Shown here: piece by piece, positions 1 through 9,558 of the stretch
How the letters are laid out: every line of letters starts with the position of its first letter
How positions within the stretch are numbered: position 1 is the first letter of the stretch
Origin: Paenibacillus prosopidis
GTDB taxonomy: Bacteria; Bacillota; Bacilli; Paenibacillales; Paenibacillaceae
Length of the DNA: 64,000 bases
Direction of reading: 5' to 3'
NCBI RefSeq assembly: GCF_003337375.1
Contig: NZ_QPJD01000003.1
Location: 186,001-250,000, forward strand
Notes under the pieces: generated by a model
Databases searched by the model: none
What the model saw: the letters and a program-made list of their open reading frames with translations, nothing else
What the model was told of the DNA's origin: nothing
Made by a program: the position numbers and the translations under genes

Positions 1-79
1 ACTTAACCTTAGCTTGGGTGTCCGATCTCACCGGCGGCAGCGAGGCTAATGGCGATTATATTGAAGGAGGTGAATTAGG

Positions 80-349
80 ATGGCAATCACTCAAGAACGT
101 AAACAAGAACTGATTGAGACGCATAAGACACATGCTACGGATACTGGTTCTCCAGAAGTTCAAGTCGCTATCCTGACTGAAAACATCGTTAACTTGACTC
201 AACATTTGCGGGAGCACAAGAAAGATCACCATTCCCGTCGTGGTTTGCTCAAGATGGTAGGTCAGCGCCGTAAGCTGCTTGCATACCTCAAAAACAATGA
301 TGTTAGACGTTACAGCGCATTGATCGAAAAACTCGGCCTTCGCCGATAA
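80..349 (+). CDS. rpsO: 30S ribosomal protein S15
   Basis: Ribosomal protein S15 (89 residues, the usual length) binds 16S rRNA in the small-subunit platform. The family signature around [12 protein letters not shown] is present near residues 42-56, followed by the conserved RRKLLAYL stretch. An AAGGAGGTG Shine-Dalgarno sequence sits just before the ATG. It is followed by a hairpin terminator and then pnp, the usual rpsO-pnp order of bacteria. The 79 bases upstream in the window may contain part of an autoregulatory leader, but this cannot be judged from so little sequence. Confidence 0.98.
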   Translation: MAITQERKQELIETHKTHATDTGSPEVQVAILTENIVNLTQHLREHKKDHHSRRGLLKMVGQRRKLLAYLKNNDVRRYSALIEKLGLRR

Positions 350-362
350 AACATGCGTAATG

Positions 363-424
363 AAAAGCAACCTGGCTGTCCTGCCGTCCGGGATTATCGG
401 ATATGCGGATTCGGGTTGCTTTTT
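363..424 (+). terminator. Terminator after rpsO
   Basis: AAAAGCAACC at the left end pairs with GGTTGCTTTT at the right end around a long loop, ending in a T run. It lies between rpsO and pnp and probably only partly stops transcription, since these genes are often cotranscribed. Confidence 0.7.
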
Positions 425-502
425 GTAATATGAAAAGACTCAGAAATTGCTACCATTCGTGTAGAAATATATACGAAATGACTAACCTTTAGGAGGGATA
501 AA

Positions 503-2602
503 ATGGTTCAACGAATTGAAATGACAGTAGGCGGAAGACCGCTGTCGATCGAGACAGGCCGTCTCGCAAAGCAAGCGAACGCTGCGGTAACCGTTCAATA
601 CGGCGATACAGTCGTACTATGTACGGTAACAGCATCTGCTGGACCGAAGGATTTGGATTTTTTCCCTTTAACAGTCAATTACGAAGAGCGTTTATATGCG
701 GTCGGTAAAATTCCAGGGGGTTTCATTAAACGTGAAGGCCGTCCTAGCGAAAAAGCAATATTGTCCAGCCGTTTAACGGACAGACCGATTCGTCCGCTGT
801 TCCCGGAAGGTTTCCGGAATGATGTGCAAGTCATGAACATGGTCATGAGCGTCGATCAGGATTGCTCGCCTGAAATCGCTGCAATGATCGGCACGTCAGC
901 TGCATTATCTATTTCAGACGTTCCTTTTGACGGCCCAATTGGGGGGGTAATCGTTGCCCGTGTAAACGGTCAATTTATCATTAACCCGACAGTTGAGCAG
1001 GAGCAGCAAACCGATCTTTACGTCGTCGTTGCAGGAACTAAGGACGCCATTATGATGGTAGAGGCGGAAGCGAACGAGGTTTCTGAAGATGTTATGCTCG
1101 AAGCGATTATGTTCGGTCATGACGAAATCAAGAACATTGTCGTTAAAATCGAAGAGCTGCAGGCTGTTGCCGGCAAACCGAAAATGGAAGTTAAGCTACA
1201 TAGTACAAATGAACAAGTCAATGCTGATGTTCGCGCATTTGCATCTGCACAGCTTGTTGAGGCCATTAAGGTTGAAGAAAAGCATGCGCGTCAAGATGCG
1301 ATTGATGCTGTGAACAGCGCTGCTGTCACTCATTTCGAAGAGCAGTATGCTGAAACGCCTGAGCTGCTTTCCGATGTGAAGGAAGTACTCTATGACATCG
1401 TGAAGGAAGAGGTTCGCCGCCTCATTTCTCATGACAAGGTTCGTCCCGACGGACGTAAGCTTGATGAAATCCGTCCTATTGATTGCGATGTAGCGCTTTT
1501 GCCGCGCACACATGGATCCGGATTGTTTACACGCGGTCAGACACAAGCGCTTAGCGTTTGTACACTTGGTGCGATGGGCGATGTTCAAATATTGGATGGC
1601 ATTTCGCCTGAAGAAACAAAACGCTTCATGCACCATTACAACTTCCCTCCGTTCAGCGTAGGTGAAGCTCGCCCGCTTCGTCCGCCAGGGCGCCGCGAAA
1701 TTGGTCATGGTGCGCTTGGTGAGCGTGCGCTATCGAAGGTAATTCCTTCTGAGGCAGATTTCCCTTATACAATTCGCCTCGTTTCTGAAGTGTTGGAATC
1801 GAACGGTTCTTCATCGCAAGCAAGTATTTGTGCGAGCACGCTTGCAATGATGGATGCGGGGGTACCGATTAAAGCACCTGTAGCAGGTATTGCAATGGGG
1901 CTTATCAAAGACGGCGACCACTTCGCTATTCTTTCCGATATTCAAGGTATGGAAGATCATCTTGGCGATATGGACTTTAAGGTTGCGGGTACTGCGGAAG
2001 GTGTTACAGCTATCCAAATGGACATTAAGATTGCAGGTATCAATCGTGCTATCCTGCAGCAGTCGCTTGAGCAAGCCCGCCAAGGACGTCTATTCATTTT
2101 AGACAAAATGCTTGAAAGCCTGCCGACTTCGCGAACAAGCTTGTCCAAATACGCTCCGAAAATTTTGACACTTCGCATCAATCCGGACAAAATCCGTGAC
2201 GTTATTGGCGCAGGCGGCAAAATCATCAACAAAATTATTGAAGAAACAGGCGTAAAGATCGATATCGAGCAGGACGGTATGGTATTCATTGCTTCCTCTA
2301 ACGAAGAAATGAACCAAAAGGCAAAATCGATTATCGAAGGCATCGTGAAGGAAGTTGTTGTTGGAGAAATTTATGTCGGTACAGTAAAGCGGGTTGAGAA
2401 ATTCGGCGCTTTTGTTGAAATTTTGCCGAACAAGGATGGACTAGTCCATATTTCCCAGCTCTCGACTGAACGTGTTGCCAAAACCGAGGATGTCGTCAAC
2501 ATTGGCGATCAAATCAAGGTTAAGGTAACGGAAATTGACCAACAAGGCAGAATTAATTTGTCTGCTAAAGTTTTAATGACGCCGGAAGTATCTCCACAAT
2601 AA
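503..2602 (+). CDS. pnp: Polyribonucleotide nucleotidyltransferase (PNPase)
   Basis: PNPase degrades RNA 3' to 5' by phosphorolysis and can add tails in reverse. The 699-residue protein has the standard architecture: a first RNase PH domain (from about residue 10), an all-alpha linker, a second RNase PH domain (about 310-530, with FTRGQTQAL and the [18 protein letters not shown] stretch), then KH (about 555-615, [10 protein letters not shown]) and S1 (about 620-690, [15 protein letters not shown]) domains. AGGAGGG precedes the ATG at good spacing. It follows rpsO, as in most bacteria, and ends at a clear terminator. Confidence 0.98.
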   Translation: MVQRIEMTVGGRPLSIETGRLAKQANAAVTVQYGDTVVLCTVTASAGPKDLDFFPLTVNYEERLYAVGKIPGGFIKREGRPSEKAILSSRLTDRPIRPLFPEGFRNDVQVMNMVMSVDQDCSPEIAAMIGTSAALSISDVPFDGPIGGVIVARVNGQFIINPTVEQEQQTDLYVVVAGTKDAIMMVEAEANEVSEDVMLEAIMFGHDEIKNIVVKIEELQAVAGKPKMEVKLHSTNEQVNADVRAFASAQLVEAIKVEEKHARQDAIDAVNSAAVTHFEEQYAETPELLSDVKEVLYDIVKEEVRRLISHDKVRPDGRKLDEIRPIDCDVALLPRTHGSGLFTRGQTQALSVCTLGAMGDVQILDGISPEETKRFMHHYNFPPFSVGEARPLRPPGRREIGHGALGERALSKVIPSEADFPYTIRLVSEVLESNGSSSQASICASTLAMMDAGVPIKAPVAGIAMGLIKDGDHFAILSDIQGMEDHLGDMDFKVAGTAEGVTAIQMDIKIAGINRAILQQSLEQARQGRLFILDKMLESLPTSRTSLSKYAPKILTLRINPDKIRDVIGAGGKIINKIIEETGVKIDIEQDGMVFIASSNEEMNQKAKSIIEGIVKEVVVGEIYVGTVKRVEKFGAFVEILPNKDGLVHISQLSTERVAKTEDVVNIGDQIKVKVTEIDQQGRINLSAKVLMTPEVSPQ

Positions 2603-2636
2603 TGACTCGCCTAAAGCGACAATAGATATATGCGAG

Positions 2637-2666
2637 AAAAGAGCCAGATTTAATCTGTCTCTTTTT
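2637..2666 (+). terminator. Terminator after pnp
   Basis: GAGCCAGAT and ATCTGTCTC form a nine-base stem with one mismatch and a TTA loop, flanked by AAAA and a T run. It separates pnp from ylxY. Confidence 0.8.
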
Positions 2667-2788
2667 GTTTTTCTTATGGAATAAATGTAGCCACATAATC
2701 TCGTCCCATTTTTCATACATATGGATTAACGTGCTTATTCACTACAAAAAGTGGGGAAGCACCTAGGCCGCTTACGGGAGTGGAGATT

Positions 2789-3793
2789 ATGATTGTGAGA
2801 AAAGCTGCAATGATCGCAGCTAGCATGCTAATTTTGCTTGTTTTTGTTAATATTAATGAAGATGTTTCCGGATTTCTCGCCTCGTTGAAATATGGCGACG
2901 CTAAGCTTGCTTCCACTGTTAAAACATATTCTGAGACGGAAAGGAAGGAGCTGTTGACGACAATTTCTGCTGAAGCTGAGAAGCGCAAAATTGCTCCAGT
3001 CAATGCGAGAATCGATCGGGTATGGAAGGCGATTCCAGGGTATAACGGATTGGAAGTAGATGTGGAAAAAACGCTTGAAGCAGCTTTGCTTGAGCCTTCA
3101 TCCAGTTCGATCCGTTACATTTTTAAAGAGGTTGAGCCTAAAATTAAATTGAATGACTTAGGTCCTTATCCGATCTACCGGGGTAATCCGAATAAGAAAA
3201 TGATATCATTAATGATTAATGTAGCCTGGGGAAATGAATACATAGATTCTATTTTAAAGACCCTTGAGCGGGAAAATGTGAAGGCTACTTTTTTTCTTGA
3301 CGGCAGCTGGCTTAAGAAATTTCCGGATGTTGCGAAACAGATACAGGCTGGTGGCCATGAAATGTCTAATCATGCCTATACGCATCCCGATATGAAGATG
3401 TTAAGCAGAGAGGCTCAATATAATCAAATTACTAAAACGGAGTCGCTGTTGAAGTCAACCTTAAACGTAAAAAACAAATGGTTCGCGCCGCCTTCCGGTT
3501 CTTTTAATCAAGCGACAGTACAGATTGCCGAGGAACAGGGTTTAAAGATGGTGCTCTGGACGATCGATACGATCGATTGGCAGAAGCCGTCCGCGGATAC
3601 GATCCTGCGTAGGATATCAGCTAAGCTTGAACCGGGAGCATTAATTCTGATGCATCCAACCTCTTCGACACGAGATGCTATAGGAGGAATCATTGCAACT
3701 GCGAAAGCAAGAGGTTATTCGCTCGGAACGGTCAGTGAAACACTATCCTCAGCACGTATACCTCCCGTTGTTGAGGGAGCGAACGGTTTCTGA
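2789..3793 (+). CDS. ylxY: Polysaccharide deacetylase family protein (YlxY-like)
   Basis: NodB-type (carbohydrate esterase 4) protein. An N-terminal hydrophobic segment (about residues 6-22) suggests export or membrane anchoring; the deacetylase domain is at about 140-310. Conserved elements are TFFLDGSW, GHEMSNHAYTHPDM (metal-binding histidine region), WFAPPSGSFN and LWTIDTIDW. The first metal-site motif, normally TFDD or TFDDG, reads MINVAWGN here, so the catalytic aspartate is missing, as I recall for the sporulation-linked YlxY/PdaB-like branch; deacetylase activity is uncertain. The chosen ATG has GGGAG eight bases upstream; a GTG three codons earlier (2780) is possible. Its place between pnp and mlpA matches B. 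subtilis ylxY. Confidence 0.85.
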   Translation: MIVRKAAMIAASMLILLVFVNINEDVSGFLASLKYGDAKLASTVKTYSETERKELLTTISAEAEKRKIAPVNARIDRVWKAIPGYNGLEVDVEKTLEAALLEPSSSSIRYIFKEVEPKIKLNDLGPYPIYRGNPNKKMISLMINVAWGNEYIDSILKTLERENVKATFFLDGSWLKKFPDVAKQIQAGGHEMSNHAYTHPDMKMLSREAQYNQITKTESLLKSTLNVKNKWFAPPSGSFNQATVQIAEEQGLKMVLWTIDTIDWQKPSADTILRRISAKLEPGALILMHPTSSTRDAIGGIIATAKARGYSLGTVSETLSSARIPPVVEGANGF

Positions 3794-3829
3794 TATAGTA
3801 AAAACATTCATGCAGTAGGAGGACACTAG

Positions 3830-5098
3830 GTGAACAAATATACGCTAAGCAATGGATTACGGGTCGTCGTTGAATATATTCCGACCGTAAGATCGGTTTC
3901 ATTCGGAATTTGGGTTAAGACGGGCTCACGCAACGAGACGCCGGCAAACAACGGAATTTCGCACTTTATTGAACATATGCTGTTTAAGGGAACCAGCAAT
4001 CGTTCGGCGAAAGATATAGCTGATTTATTCGATGGAATTGGCGGAAATGTCAATGCTTTCACTTCCAAAGAATACACCTGTTATTTTGCCAAGGTGCTTG
4101 ATGAGCATTTGCCGCTTGCCGTAGACGCACTTTCCGACATGTTCTTTAATTCGCAGCTTGATGAAGGCGAGTTAGCCAAGGAGAAAAATGTTATTCTTGA
4201 AGAAATTTCAATGTATGAGGATACACCGGACGATAAGGTTCATGACGAAGCCTCGCGTGCTTCTTTCGGGGATCATCCGCTGGCTTATTCGATTTTAGGG
4301 CTTGAAGATCGCTTAACGGCAATGAACTCGGATTCACTTCGCGGATATATGAATGACATGTATACCCTTGAAAATACAGTAATTAGTGTGGCTGGCAACG
4401 TTGAAGAGAGCAAATTGCTTGCTCTGCTCGAAAAGCACTTTGGCAGTTTTACAAACAGTAAACCGGTTGTGACGGGAGGAGATGCGCCATCCTTCCAGGG
4501 TGATTACTTGTTCTTCAAAAAGAAAACCGAACAAAATCATTTGTGCATTACCTTTCCGGGATGTTCGATCACGGACTCGAATATTTATGCGATGATTTTG
4601 CTCAACAACGCACTTGGAGGCGGGATGAGCTCGCGATTGTTCCAAGAGATAAGGGAAAAGCGCGGTCTTGCGTATTCTGTATATTCCTACCATACGTCCT
4701 ATGCGGATACCGGATTATTCACCATTTATGCGGGTACGGCTCCAAAGCAGACAAAAGAAGTGCTCGATCTGACGATGGAGCAATTGAACGAGTTGTCGGT
4801 CAAGGGCTTAGGCGAGGATGAGCTTCACCGCGGCAAAGAGCAATTGAAAGGCAGCTTGATTTTGAGCTTAGAGAGCACGAGCAGCAGAATGAATAGACTC
4901 GGCAAAAACGAGCTGATGCTCGGTTACCATTATACGCTTGATGAGCTGCTTAAAAGGATTGATTCGGTAACAATGGCAGATCTGCGCGAGGTTACGCAAC
5001 GTATGCTGTCTGTACCTTTTGCGGTTGCTATGGTAGGATCGAACGATAAAGCAGCTGCGCAATTGGGGAGGAATCAATTTGTTTCAAGTATTGTTTAA
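3830..5098 (+). CDS. mlpA: M16 family zinc peptidase (MlpA/YmxG-like)
   Basis: Pitrilysin/processing-peptidase-like protein of 422 residues. The inverted zinc motif HxxEH is intact at H45-E48-H49 and the distal glutamate region [14 protein letters not shown] is present. The GTG start follows AGGAGG. The 3' end overlaps dut by 20 bases, implying coupled translation. B. subtilis MlpA at the same locus has been reported to influence extracellular protease production; whether that role holds here is not visible. The protein has no signal peptide, so it is predicted to be cytoplasmic. Confidence 0.92.
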   Translation: MNKYTLSNGLRVVVEYIPTVRSVSFGIWVKTGSRNETPANNGISHFIEHMLFKGTSNRSAKDIADLFDGIGGNVNAFTSKEYTCYFAKVLDEHLPLAVDALSDMFFNSQLDEGELAKEKNVILEEISMYEDTPDDKVHDEASRASFGDHPLAYSILGLEDRLTAMNSDSLRGYMNDMYTLENTVISVAGNVEESKLLALLEKHFGSFTNSKPVVTGGDAPSFQGDYLFFKKKTEQNHLCITFPGCSITDSNIYAMILLNNALGGGMSSRLFQEIREKRGLAYSVYSYHTSYADTGLFTIYAGTAPKQTKEVLDLTMEQLNELSVKGLGEDELHRGKEQLKGSLILSLESTSSRMNRLGKNELMLGYHYTLDELLKRIDSVTMADLREVTQRMLSVPFAVAMVGSNDKAAAQLGRNQFVSSIV

Positions 5099-5522
5099 AC
5101 GTATGGAAGGCAATGAAGATATTGCAATTCCACGCAAAATGTCAGAATGGGCCGCCGGCTTTGATCTGCAGGCCGCGGTAGGCGAGCCGGTCGTTTTGGA
5201 GCCTGGTGAACGCCAGCTGATTCCAACGGGTTTTGCGATGGCTATGCCTGGGGAGTTGGAAGCGCAAATTAGGCCGCGCAGCGGACTGGCTTACAAGCAT
5301 GGCATTACATGCTTGAACTCGCCGGGAACGATTGATGCCGATTACCGCGGCGAAGTAAAGGTGCTGCTTGTTAATTTAGGGCAACAGCCGTTTACGATTA
5401 CACGCGGAGAACGCATTGCGCAGATGGTGTTTCAGCAAGTGCCTGCAGTTATGATTTCGGAAGCAGAGCAATTGCCGGAAACGGTTCGCGGTGCCGGCGG
5501 CTTTGGTCATACTGGCGTGTAG
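5079..5522 (+). CDS. dut: dUTP diphosphatase (dUTPase)
   Basis: Trimeric dUTPase hydrolyses dUTP to dUMP and pyrophosphate, keeping uracil out of DNA and feeding dTMP synthesis. All five family motifs are visible in 147 residues: AGFDL (26-30), RPRSG (65-69), [11 protein letters not shown] (83-93), RGERIAQ (109-115) and the C-terminal arm [10 protein letters not shown] (137-146; the usual serine of GFGSTG is histidine). The start is TTG with GGGGAGG upstream, inside the end of mlpA. B. subtilis has ymxH, not dut, at this position. Confidence 0.95.
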   Translation: MFQVLFKRMEGNEDIAIPRKMSEWAAGFDLQAAVGEPVVLEPGERQLIPTGFAMAMPGELEAQIRPRSGLAYKHGITCLNSPGTIDADYRGEVKVLLVNLGQQPFTITRGERIAQMVFQQVPAVMISEAEQLPETVRGAGGFGHTGV

Positions 5523-5549
5523 GCTGATATAGGTTTATTTTAATGTAAG

Positions 5550-5582
5550 AAAGATCGGGGCATCCGCCACGATCTTTTTTTC
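5550..5582 (+). terminator. Terminator after dut
   Basis: AAAGATCG and CGATCTTT form a stem around a short GC-rich loop, followed by a long T run. It isolates the dpaA promoter region. Confidence 0.85.
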
Positions 5583-5587
5583 TTTTT

Positions 5588-5616
5588 CACCCCGCTCTGG
5601 GCGGACGCATAAGATA
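5588..5616 (+). promoter_or_regulatory. Putative sigma-K promoter for dpaAB
   Basis: CACC (5588-5591) and CATAAGATA (5608-5616) are separated by 16 bases. This fits the recalled sigma-K consensus mACm-N16/17-CATAnnnTA at every specified base. It is 36 bases upstream of dpaA, whose B. subtilis orthologue is expressed in the mother cell under sigma-K. Confidence 0.75.
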
Positions 5617-5651
5617 CTTTAGAGCTAGTAGCAAGAAAGGAGTGAAGCCTG

Positions 5652-6551
5652 ATGCTAACAGGCGTTCAAGTGCTGTTGCTTGGAGGCGACGCAAGACAGC
5701 TGGAGGTCATTCGCAAGCTGACTGAACTGGATGCGTCCGTCACCGTCTCCGGCTTTGACGGCTTGCATTCGTCTTTGGACGGAGCCGTGCAAGCAGAGTT
5801 CGAGGAGCAGCTGTTTGAAGGAATCGACGCATTACTGCTGCCGGCGGTAGGGACGGACGATCAAGGTCTGATCCATGCCGTGTTCAGCGATCGTCAGATG
5901 ATGCTGACAGACAGTCATTTTTCCAAGCTTCCGAAGCACTGCACAGTGTATACAGGTATGGCCAAACCATATTTGCGTCAGCTGTGTGAAAAAAATGGAC
6001 TTTCGTTAGTAGAGTTGTTTGACCGCGATGACGTTGCTATATACAATTCCATTCCGACAGCGGAAGGCGCATTGATGATGGCAATTCAGAACACGGATAT
6101 TACGATTCACGGATCTTCATCAATGGTGCTTGGATTCGGTAGAACGGGGTTTACAATGTCGCGCACACTTCAAGGTTTAGGATCAAAGGTTAAGGTTGGA
6201 ATACGTCGTTCCGAGCAATATGCACGGGCTTCGGAAATGGGCTTTGAGCCTTTCTACATCAGTGATTTGTTGCAGCATGTAAGCAATATTGACTTGCTTT
6301 TTAATACAATTCCGACTATGATAGTCACAGCACAAATTATCGCAAATTTACCTTCGCGGGCCGTTATAATCGACCTCGCATCGAAGCCGGGCGGAACAGA
6401 TTTCCGTTTTGCCGAGAAGCGGGGAATTAAAGCGATGCTTGCACCCGGACTACCCGGTATCGTCGCACCTAAAACAGCTGGTCGTATCATGGCGGAATGC
6501 TTATCACAGTTGATTTTGGACGATACGACTAAGCGGGGGAATGGGATATGA
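5652..6551 (+). CDS. dpaA: Dipicolinate synthase subunit A
   Basis: With DpaB this forms dipicolinic acid, the calcium chelator of the spore core, from the lysine-pathway intermediate dihydrodipicolinate/HTPA. The 299-residue protein has the SpoVFA N-terminal region and a Rossmann nucleotide-binding motif (LGFGRTGFTMSRTL, about residues 159-172). The ATG follows AAAGGAG. It overlaps dpaB by four bases (ATGA), so the two subunits are translationally coupled. Synthesis is expected in the mother cell late in sporulation, consistent with the sigma-K-like promoter upstream. Confidence 0.95.
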   Translation: MLTGVQVLLLGGDARQLEVIRKLTELDASVTVSGFDGLHSSLDGAVQAEFEEQLFEGIDALLLPAVGTDDQGLIHAVFSDRQMMLTDSHFSKLPKHCTVYTGMAKPYLRQLCEKNGLSLVELFDRDDVAIYNSIPTAEGALMMAIQNTDITIHGSSSMVLGFGRTGFTMSRTLQGLGSKVKVGIRRSEQYARASEMGFEPFYISDLLQHVSNIDLLFNTIPTMIVTAQIIANLPSRAVIIDLASKPGGTDFRFAEKRGIKAMLAPGLPGIVAPKTAGRIMAECLSQLILDDTTKRGNGI

Positions 6552-7138
6552 ATTGGTCTGGTATTACAGTGGGCTATGCCTTGTCGGGTTCGCACTGTAC
6601 GTTTGCTGAAGTTATGCCTGAAATTAAACGGTTCGTCGATGCAGGTGCAAATGTGGTGCCGATCGTTTCGAATACGCTTATGACAACGGACACGAGATTT
6701 GGTAAGTCCGAGGACTGGCAGACACAGCTCAAGGCAATTACTGGAAATGAACTTATATCAACTATTGTGCAGGCGGAGCCGCTAGGACCGTCTAAATTGC
6801 TTGATGTTCTTGTTATTGCTCCTTGTACAGGAAATACAACGAGCAGATTAGCAAATGCGATTACGGACAGCGCTGTGCTGATGGCTGCCAAAGCGCAGAT
6901 GCGTAACGGCCGGCCAATCGTGCTGGCCATTTCGACAAATGATGGACTTGGTTTAAATGCCGCTAACATAGCGAAGCTGCTAGTGGCTAAACATATTTAT
7001 TTTGTTCCGTTCGGCCAGGATAACCCCGTGCAGAAGCCTAATTCGCTTGTTGCCAGAATGGATTTGGTCTTGGAAGCATGCGAAGCTGCCCTTCAAGGGA
7101 AACAGCTGCAGCCGCTTCTTGTCGAACGTCATACTTGA
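6548..7138 (+). CDS. dpaB: Dipicolinate synthase subunit B (flavoprotein family)
   Basis: SpoVFB is a flavoprotein of the UbiX/Dfp-like fold, 196 residues here. Visible features are the N-terminal GYALSGSHCTF nucleotide-binding loop and the APCTGNTTSRLANAITDSAVLMAAKAQ stretch, seen in pieces (about residues 97-122) and typical of this family. It acts with DpaA in dipicolinate formation. It overlaps dpaA by four bases and is followed after 29 bases by asd, which supplies the same pathway. Confidence 0.95.
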   Translation: MNWSGITVGYALSGSHCTFAEVMPEIKRFVDAGANVVPIVSNTLMTTDTRFGKSEDWQTQLKAITGNELISTIVQAEPLGPSKLLDVLVIAPCTGNTTSRLANAITDSAVLMAAKAQMRNGRPIVLAISTNDGLGLNAANIAKLLVAKHIYFVPFGQDNPVQKPNSLVARMDLVLEACEAALQGKQLQPLLVERHT

Positions 7139-7167
7139 CACAGGGTATAGAGGGGAGACGACAACAG

Positions 7168-8202
7168 ATGTCGAATCAGAAATTGTTCAATGTTGCTGTA
7201 GTAGGAGCAACAGGCGCAGTAGGAGAACAAATATTAAAATTACTTGAATCAAGAAACTTCCCGGTAAAAGAGCTTAAGTTATTATCGTCTGCTCGTTCAG
7301 CAGGCACGAAAATTTCATTCAAAGGTCAAGAGCTGACGGTTGAGGAAGCAACGCCGGAAAGCTTTAAGGGTATTGAAATTGCATTGTTCAGCGCCGGCGG
7401 AGATGTTACGAAAGCTTTAGCGCCTCACGCCGTTGAACATGGGGCCGTATGTATCGATAACACGAATGCTTATCGTATGGACCCTAATACACCGCTTGTC
7501 GTTCCAGAAGTGAACATTGAGAAGGTTAGTGAGCATCAAGGCATTATCGCTAACCCGAACTGCTCGACCATCCAAATGGTTGCGGCGCTCAAACCTCTTC
7601 AGGACCGTTACGGTATTTCACGTATAATTGTCTCTACTTATCAAGCAGTTTCCGGTGCAGGTAGCCGTGCCATAGACGAAATGCTGCGCCAGACGCAGGC
7701 TGCTTTGAATGGCGAGGAAGTGAACCCTGCTATTTTGCCAGTGGGCGCTTTGCCGGTTAAGCATCAAATTGCTTTTAATGCGATTCCGCAAATCGATAAA
7801 TTCCAAGAAAATGGCTATACGCTGGAAGAAATGAAAATGGTTCGCGAAACCAAAAAAATTATGGGTGACGAGTCCATCCAGGTTACGGCTACTTGCGTAC
7901 GTATTCCTGTTGTTTACGGTCACTCAGAGTCGCTGTATGTTGAGCTCAAAAACAACTACGATTTGGAAGATGTCAAGCAGCTGTTAGCAGATGCACCGGG
8001 CGTAACGCTCGTTGATGACCCTGCAAATCAGCAATACCCGCTTGCGACCGATGCTGCCGGTAAGCCGGATGTTTTTGTCGGCCGTTTGAGACGCGATCTC
8101 GGGTCAGAGCGCGGACTTAATATGTGGATCGTCTCCGATAACCTGCTCAAAGGCGCAGCATGGAACGCTGTACAAATCGCTGAACATATCGCAAAAGGTT
8201 AA
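7168..8202 (+). CDS. asd: Aspartate-semialdehyde dehydrogenase
   Basis: Reduces aspartyl phosphate with NADPH to aspartate semialdehyde, the branch point to lysine, dipicolinate, methionine and threonine. Seen: the N-terminal VVGATGAVG nucleotide loop (11-19), the catalytic cysteine C132 in NPNCSTIQ, and the downstream GAGS and GRLRRD substrate-binding stretches. The 344-residue length is normal. The reading frame stays open further upstream, but AGGGGAG before the ATG at 7168 and the MSNQKLFNVAV N-terminus set the start here. Confidence 0.97.
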   Translation: MSNQKLFNVAVVGATGAVGEQILKLLESRNFPVKELKLLSSARSAGTKISFKGQELTVEEATPESFKGIEIALFSAGGDVTKALAPHAVEHGAVCIDNTNAYRMDPNTPLVVPEVNIEKVSEHQGIIANPNCSTIQMVAALKPLQDRYGISRIIVSTYQAVSGAGSRAIDEMLRQTQAALNGEEVNPAILPVGALPVKHQIAFNAIPQIDKFQENGYTLEEMKMVRETKKIMGDESIQVTATCVRIPVVYGHSESLYVELKNNYDLEDVKQLLADAPGVTLVDDPANQQYPLATDAAGKPDVFVGRLRRDLGSERGLNMWIVSDNLLKGAAWNAVQIAEHIAKG

Positions 8203-8262
8203 TTTATTAAGTAAAGGGTAATATGCTGCTTCTTCTTGGGATCGAATACGGAGGATAACCAT

Positions 8263-9477
8263 ATGCGCATCCTGATTCAAAAATTCGGGGGCACCTCTTT
8301 ATCAACCGACCGTGCCAGGGAACACGTTATCCGTCACATTAGCAGAGAACGCAATAATGGTTTTGCAGTTGTCGTCGTCGTTTCAGCAATGGGTCGCAAG
8401 GGCGATCCCTATGCGACAGATACTTTGCTGCAGCTTGTCTGCGACAATGGCGATCGATTGCCGGCGCGTGAACGGGATATGCTGTTAGGCTGCGGAGAAG
8501 TGATTTCCGCAGCCGCTTTATGCAGCTTGCTAAGCGCTGCCGGAATACCGGCCGTCGTTTTAACCGGGGGACAGGCGGGGATCCTTACTGATGAACAATA
8601 TGGGCATGCGCGCATTAAAGAGATTCGTCCTGACAAAGTGCTTGCCCACCTTCGTTTAGGCTCGGTCGTCATTGTAACGGGGTTTCAAGGAGTTACAGCG
8701 CAAGGTGATACGACGACTCTTGGACGCGGCGGTAGCGATACTTCTGCTACTGCGCTTGGCGCTGCGCTTCGTGCAGAGATGGTTGATATTTATACGGATG
8801 TCAATGGTATATTGACAGCGGATCCGAGAATTGTCGAGGAAGCAAAGCCGCTGCCGGTCGTCAGTTACGCAGAAATATGTAATATGGCGCGTCAAGGTGC
8901 AAAGGTTATTCACCCGAGAGCCGTAGAAATCGCCCAACAAGCCCGAATACCGCTCCGCGTACGTTCAACGTTTACGACGGACACGGGGACGCTCGTAACG
9001 GACTCCTTTGAAAAAAGAGCTGAATTATCCGTTAAGGACCGTCATGTGACAGGCATCGCTCATGTATCCGGTGTTACACAAATATCGGTGAAGGCGATCG
9101 AAGGCCGTAATGACGTGCAGCTTCAAGTCTTTCAGACAATGGCTAAACATCATATTAGCGTTGACTTTATTAATGTAACACCTAGCGGAGCTGTTTATAC
9201 TGTATTTGACCGGGATGCTGAACGGGCAGTCCATGTGTTGAAGGAATGCGGTTATACTCCTTCAGCGGTAAATGGCTGTGCGAAAGTATCCGTTATAGGC
9301 GGCGGCATGAACGGAGAACCTGGCGTAATGGCGCGTATTGTGGAAGCGCTGACGGAGCAGGGTATTTCAATTATGCAATCTGCAGATTCTAACACAACGA
9401 TTTGGGTGCTCGTAAAGGAAGCGGATATGGCAGTGGCATTAAGGGCCCTGCACGCTAAGTTCGAGCTTCATCTATAA
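8263..9477 (+). CDS. dapG: Aspartokinase I (diaminopimelate-sensitive type)
   Basis: Phosphorylates aspartate, the first step of the aspartate pathway. The 404 residues match the length of B. subtilis DapG. The kinase core starts with QKFGGTSL (about residues 5-12) and includes LGRGGSDTSA; two ACT domains for allosteric control occupy roughly 265-404. The ATG follows GGAGGAT; the open frame begins 27 bases earlier without a ribosome site. Location between asd and dapA identifies it as DapG rather than LysC. In B. subtilis DapG is inhibited by meso-diaminopimelate. Confidence 0.95.
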   Translation: MRILIQKFGGTSLSTDRAREHVIRHISRERNNGFAVVVVVSAMGRKGDPYATDTLLQLVCDNGDRLPARERDMLLGCGEVISAAALCSLLSAAGIPAVVLTGGQAGILTDEQYGHARIKEIRPDKVLAHLRLGSVVIVTGFQGVTAQGDTTTLGRGGSDTSATALGAALRAEMVDIYTDVNGILTADPRIVEEAKPLPVVSYAEICNMARQGAKVIHPRAVEIAQQARIPLRVRSTFTTDTGTLVTDSFEKRAELSVKDRHVTGIAHVSGVTQISVKAIEGRNDVQLQVFQTMAKHHISVDFINVTPSGAVYTVFDRDAERAVHVLKECGYTPSAVNGCAKVSVIGGGMNGEPGVMARIVEALTEQGISIMQSADSNTTIWVLVKEADMAVALRALHAKFELHL

Positions 9478-9558
9478 ACACGCGGTTTATTTATTCGGAT
9501 AAGCTGGCATATTCATTCGAACTTTTTCGGCTAAGTAATGCTTTTAGGAGGAATTCAG

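Noticed and set aside
2789..3793. YlxY as a certain active deacetylase
   Set aside because: The first catalytic aspartate motif is replaced (MINVAWGN), so only family membership is supported.
7139..9558. Lysine riboswitch or T-box before asd, dapG or dapA
   Set aside because: The gaps (29, 60 and 81 bases) are too short for these elements and show no matching structure.
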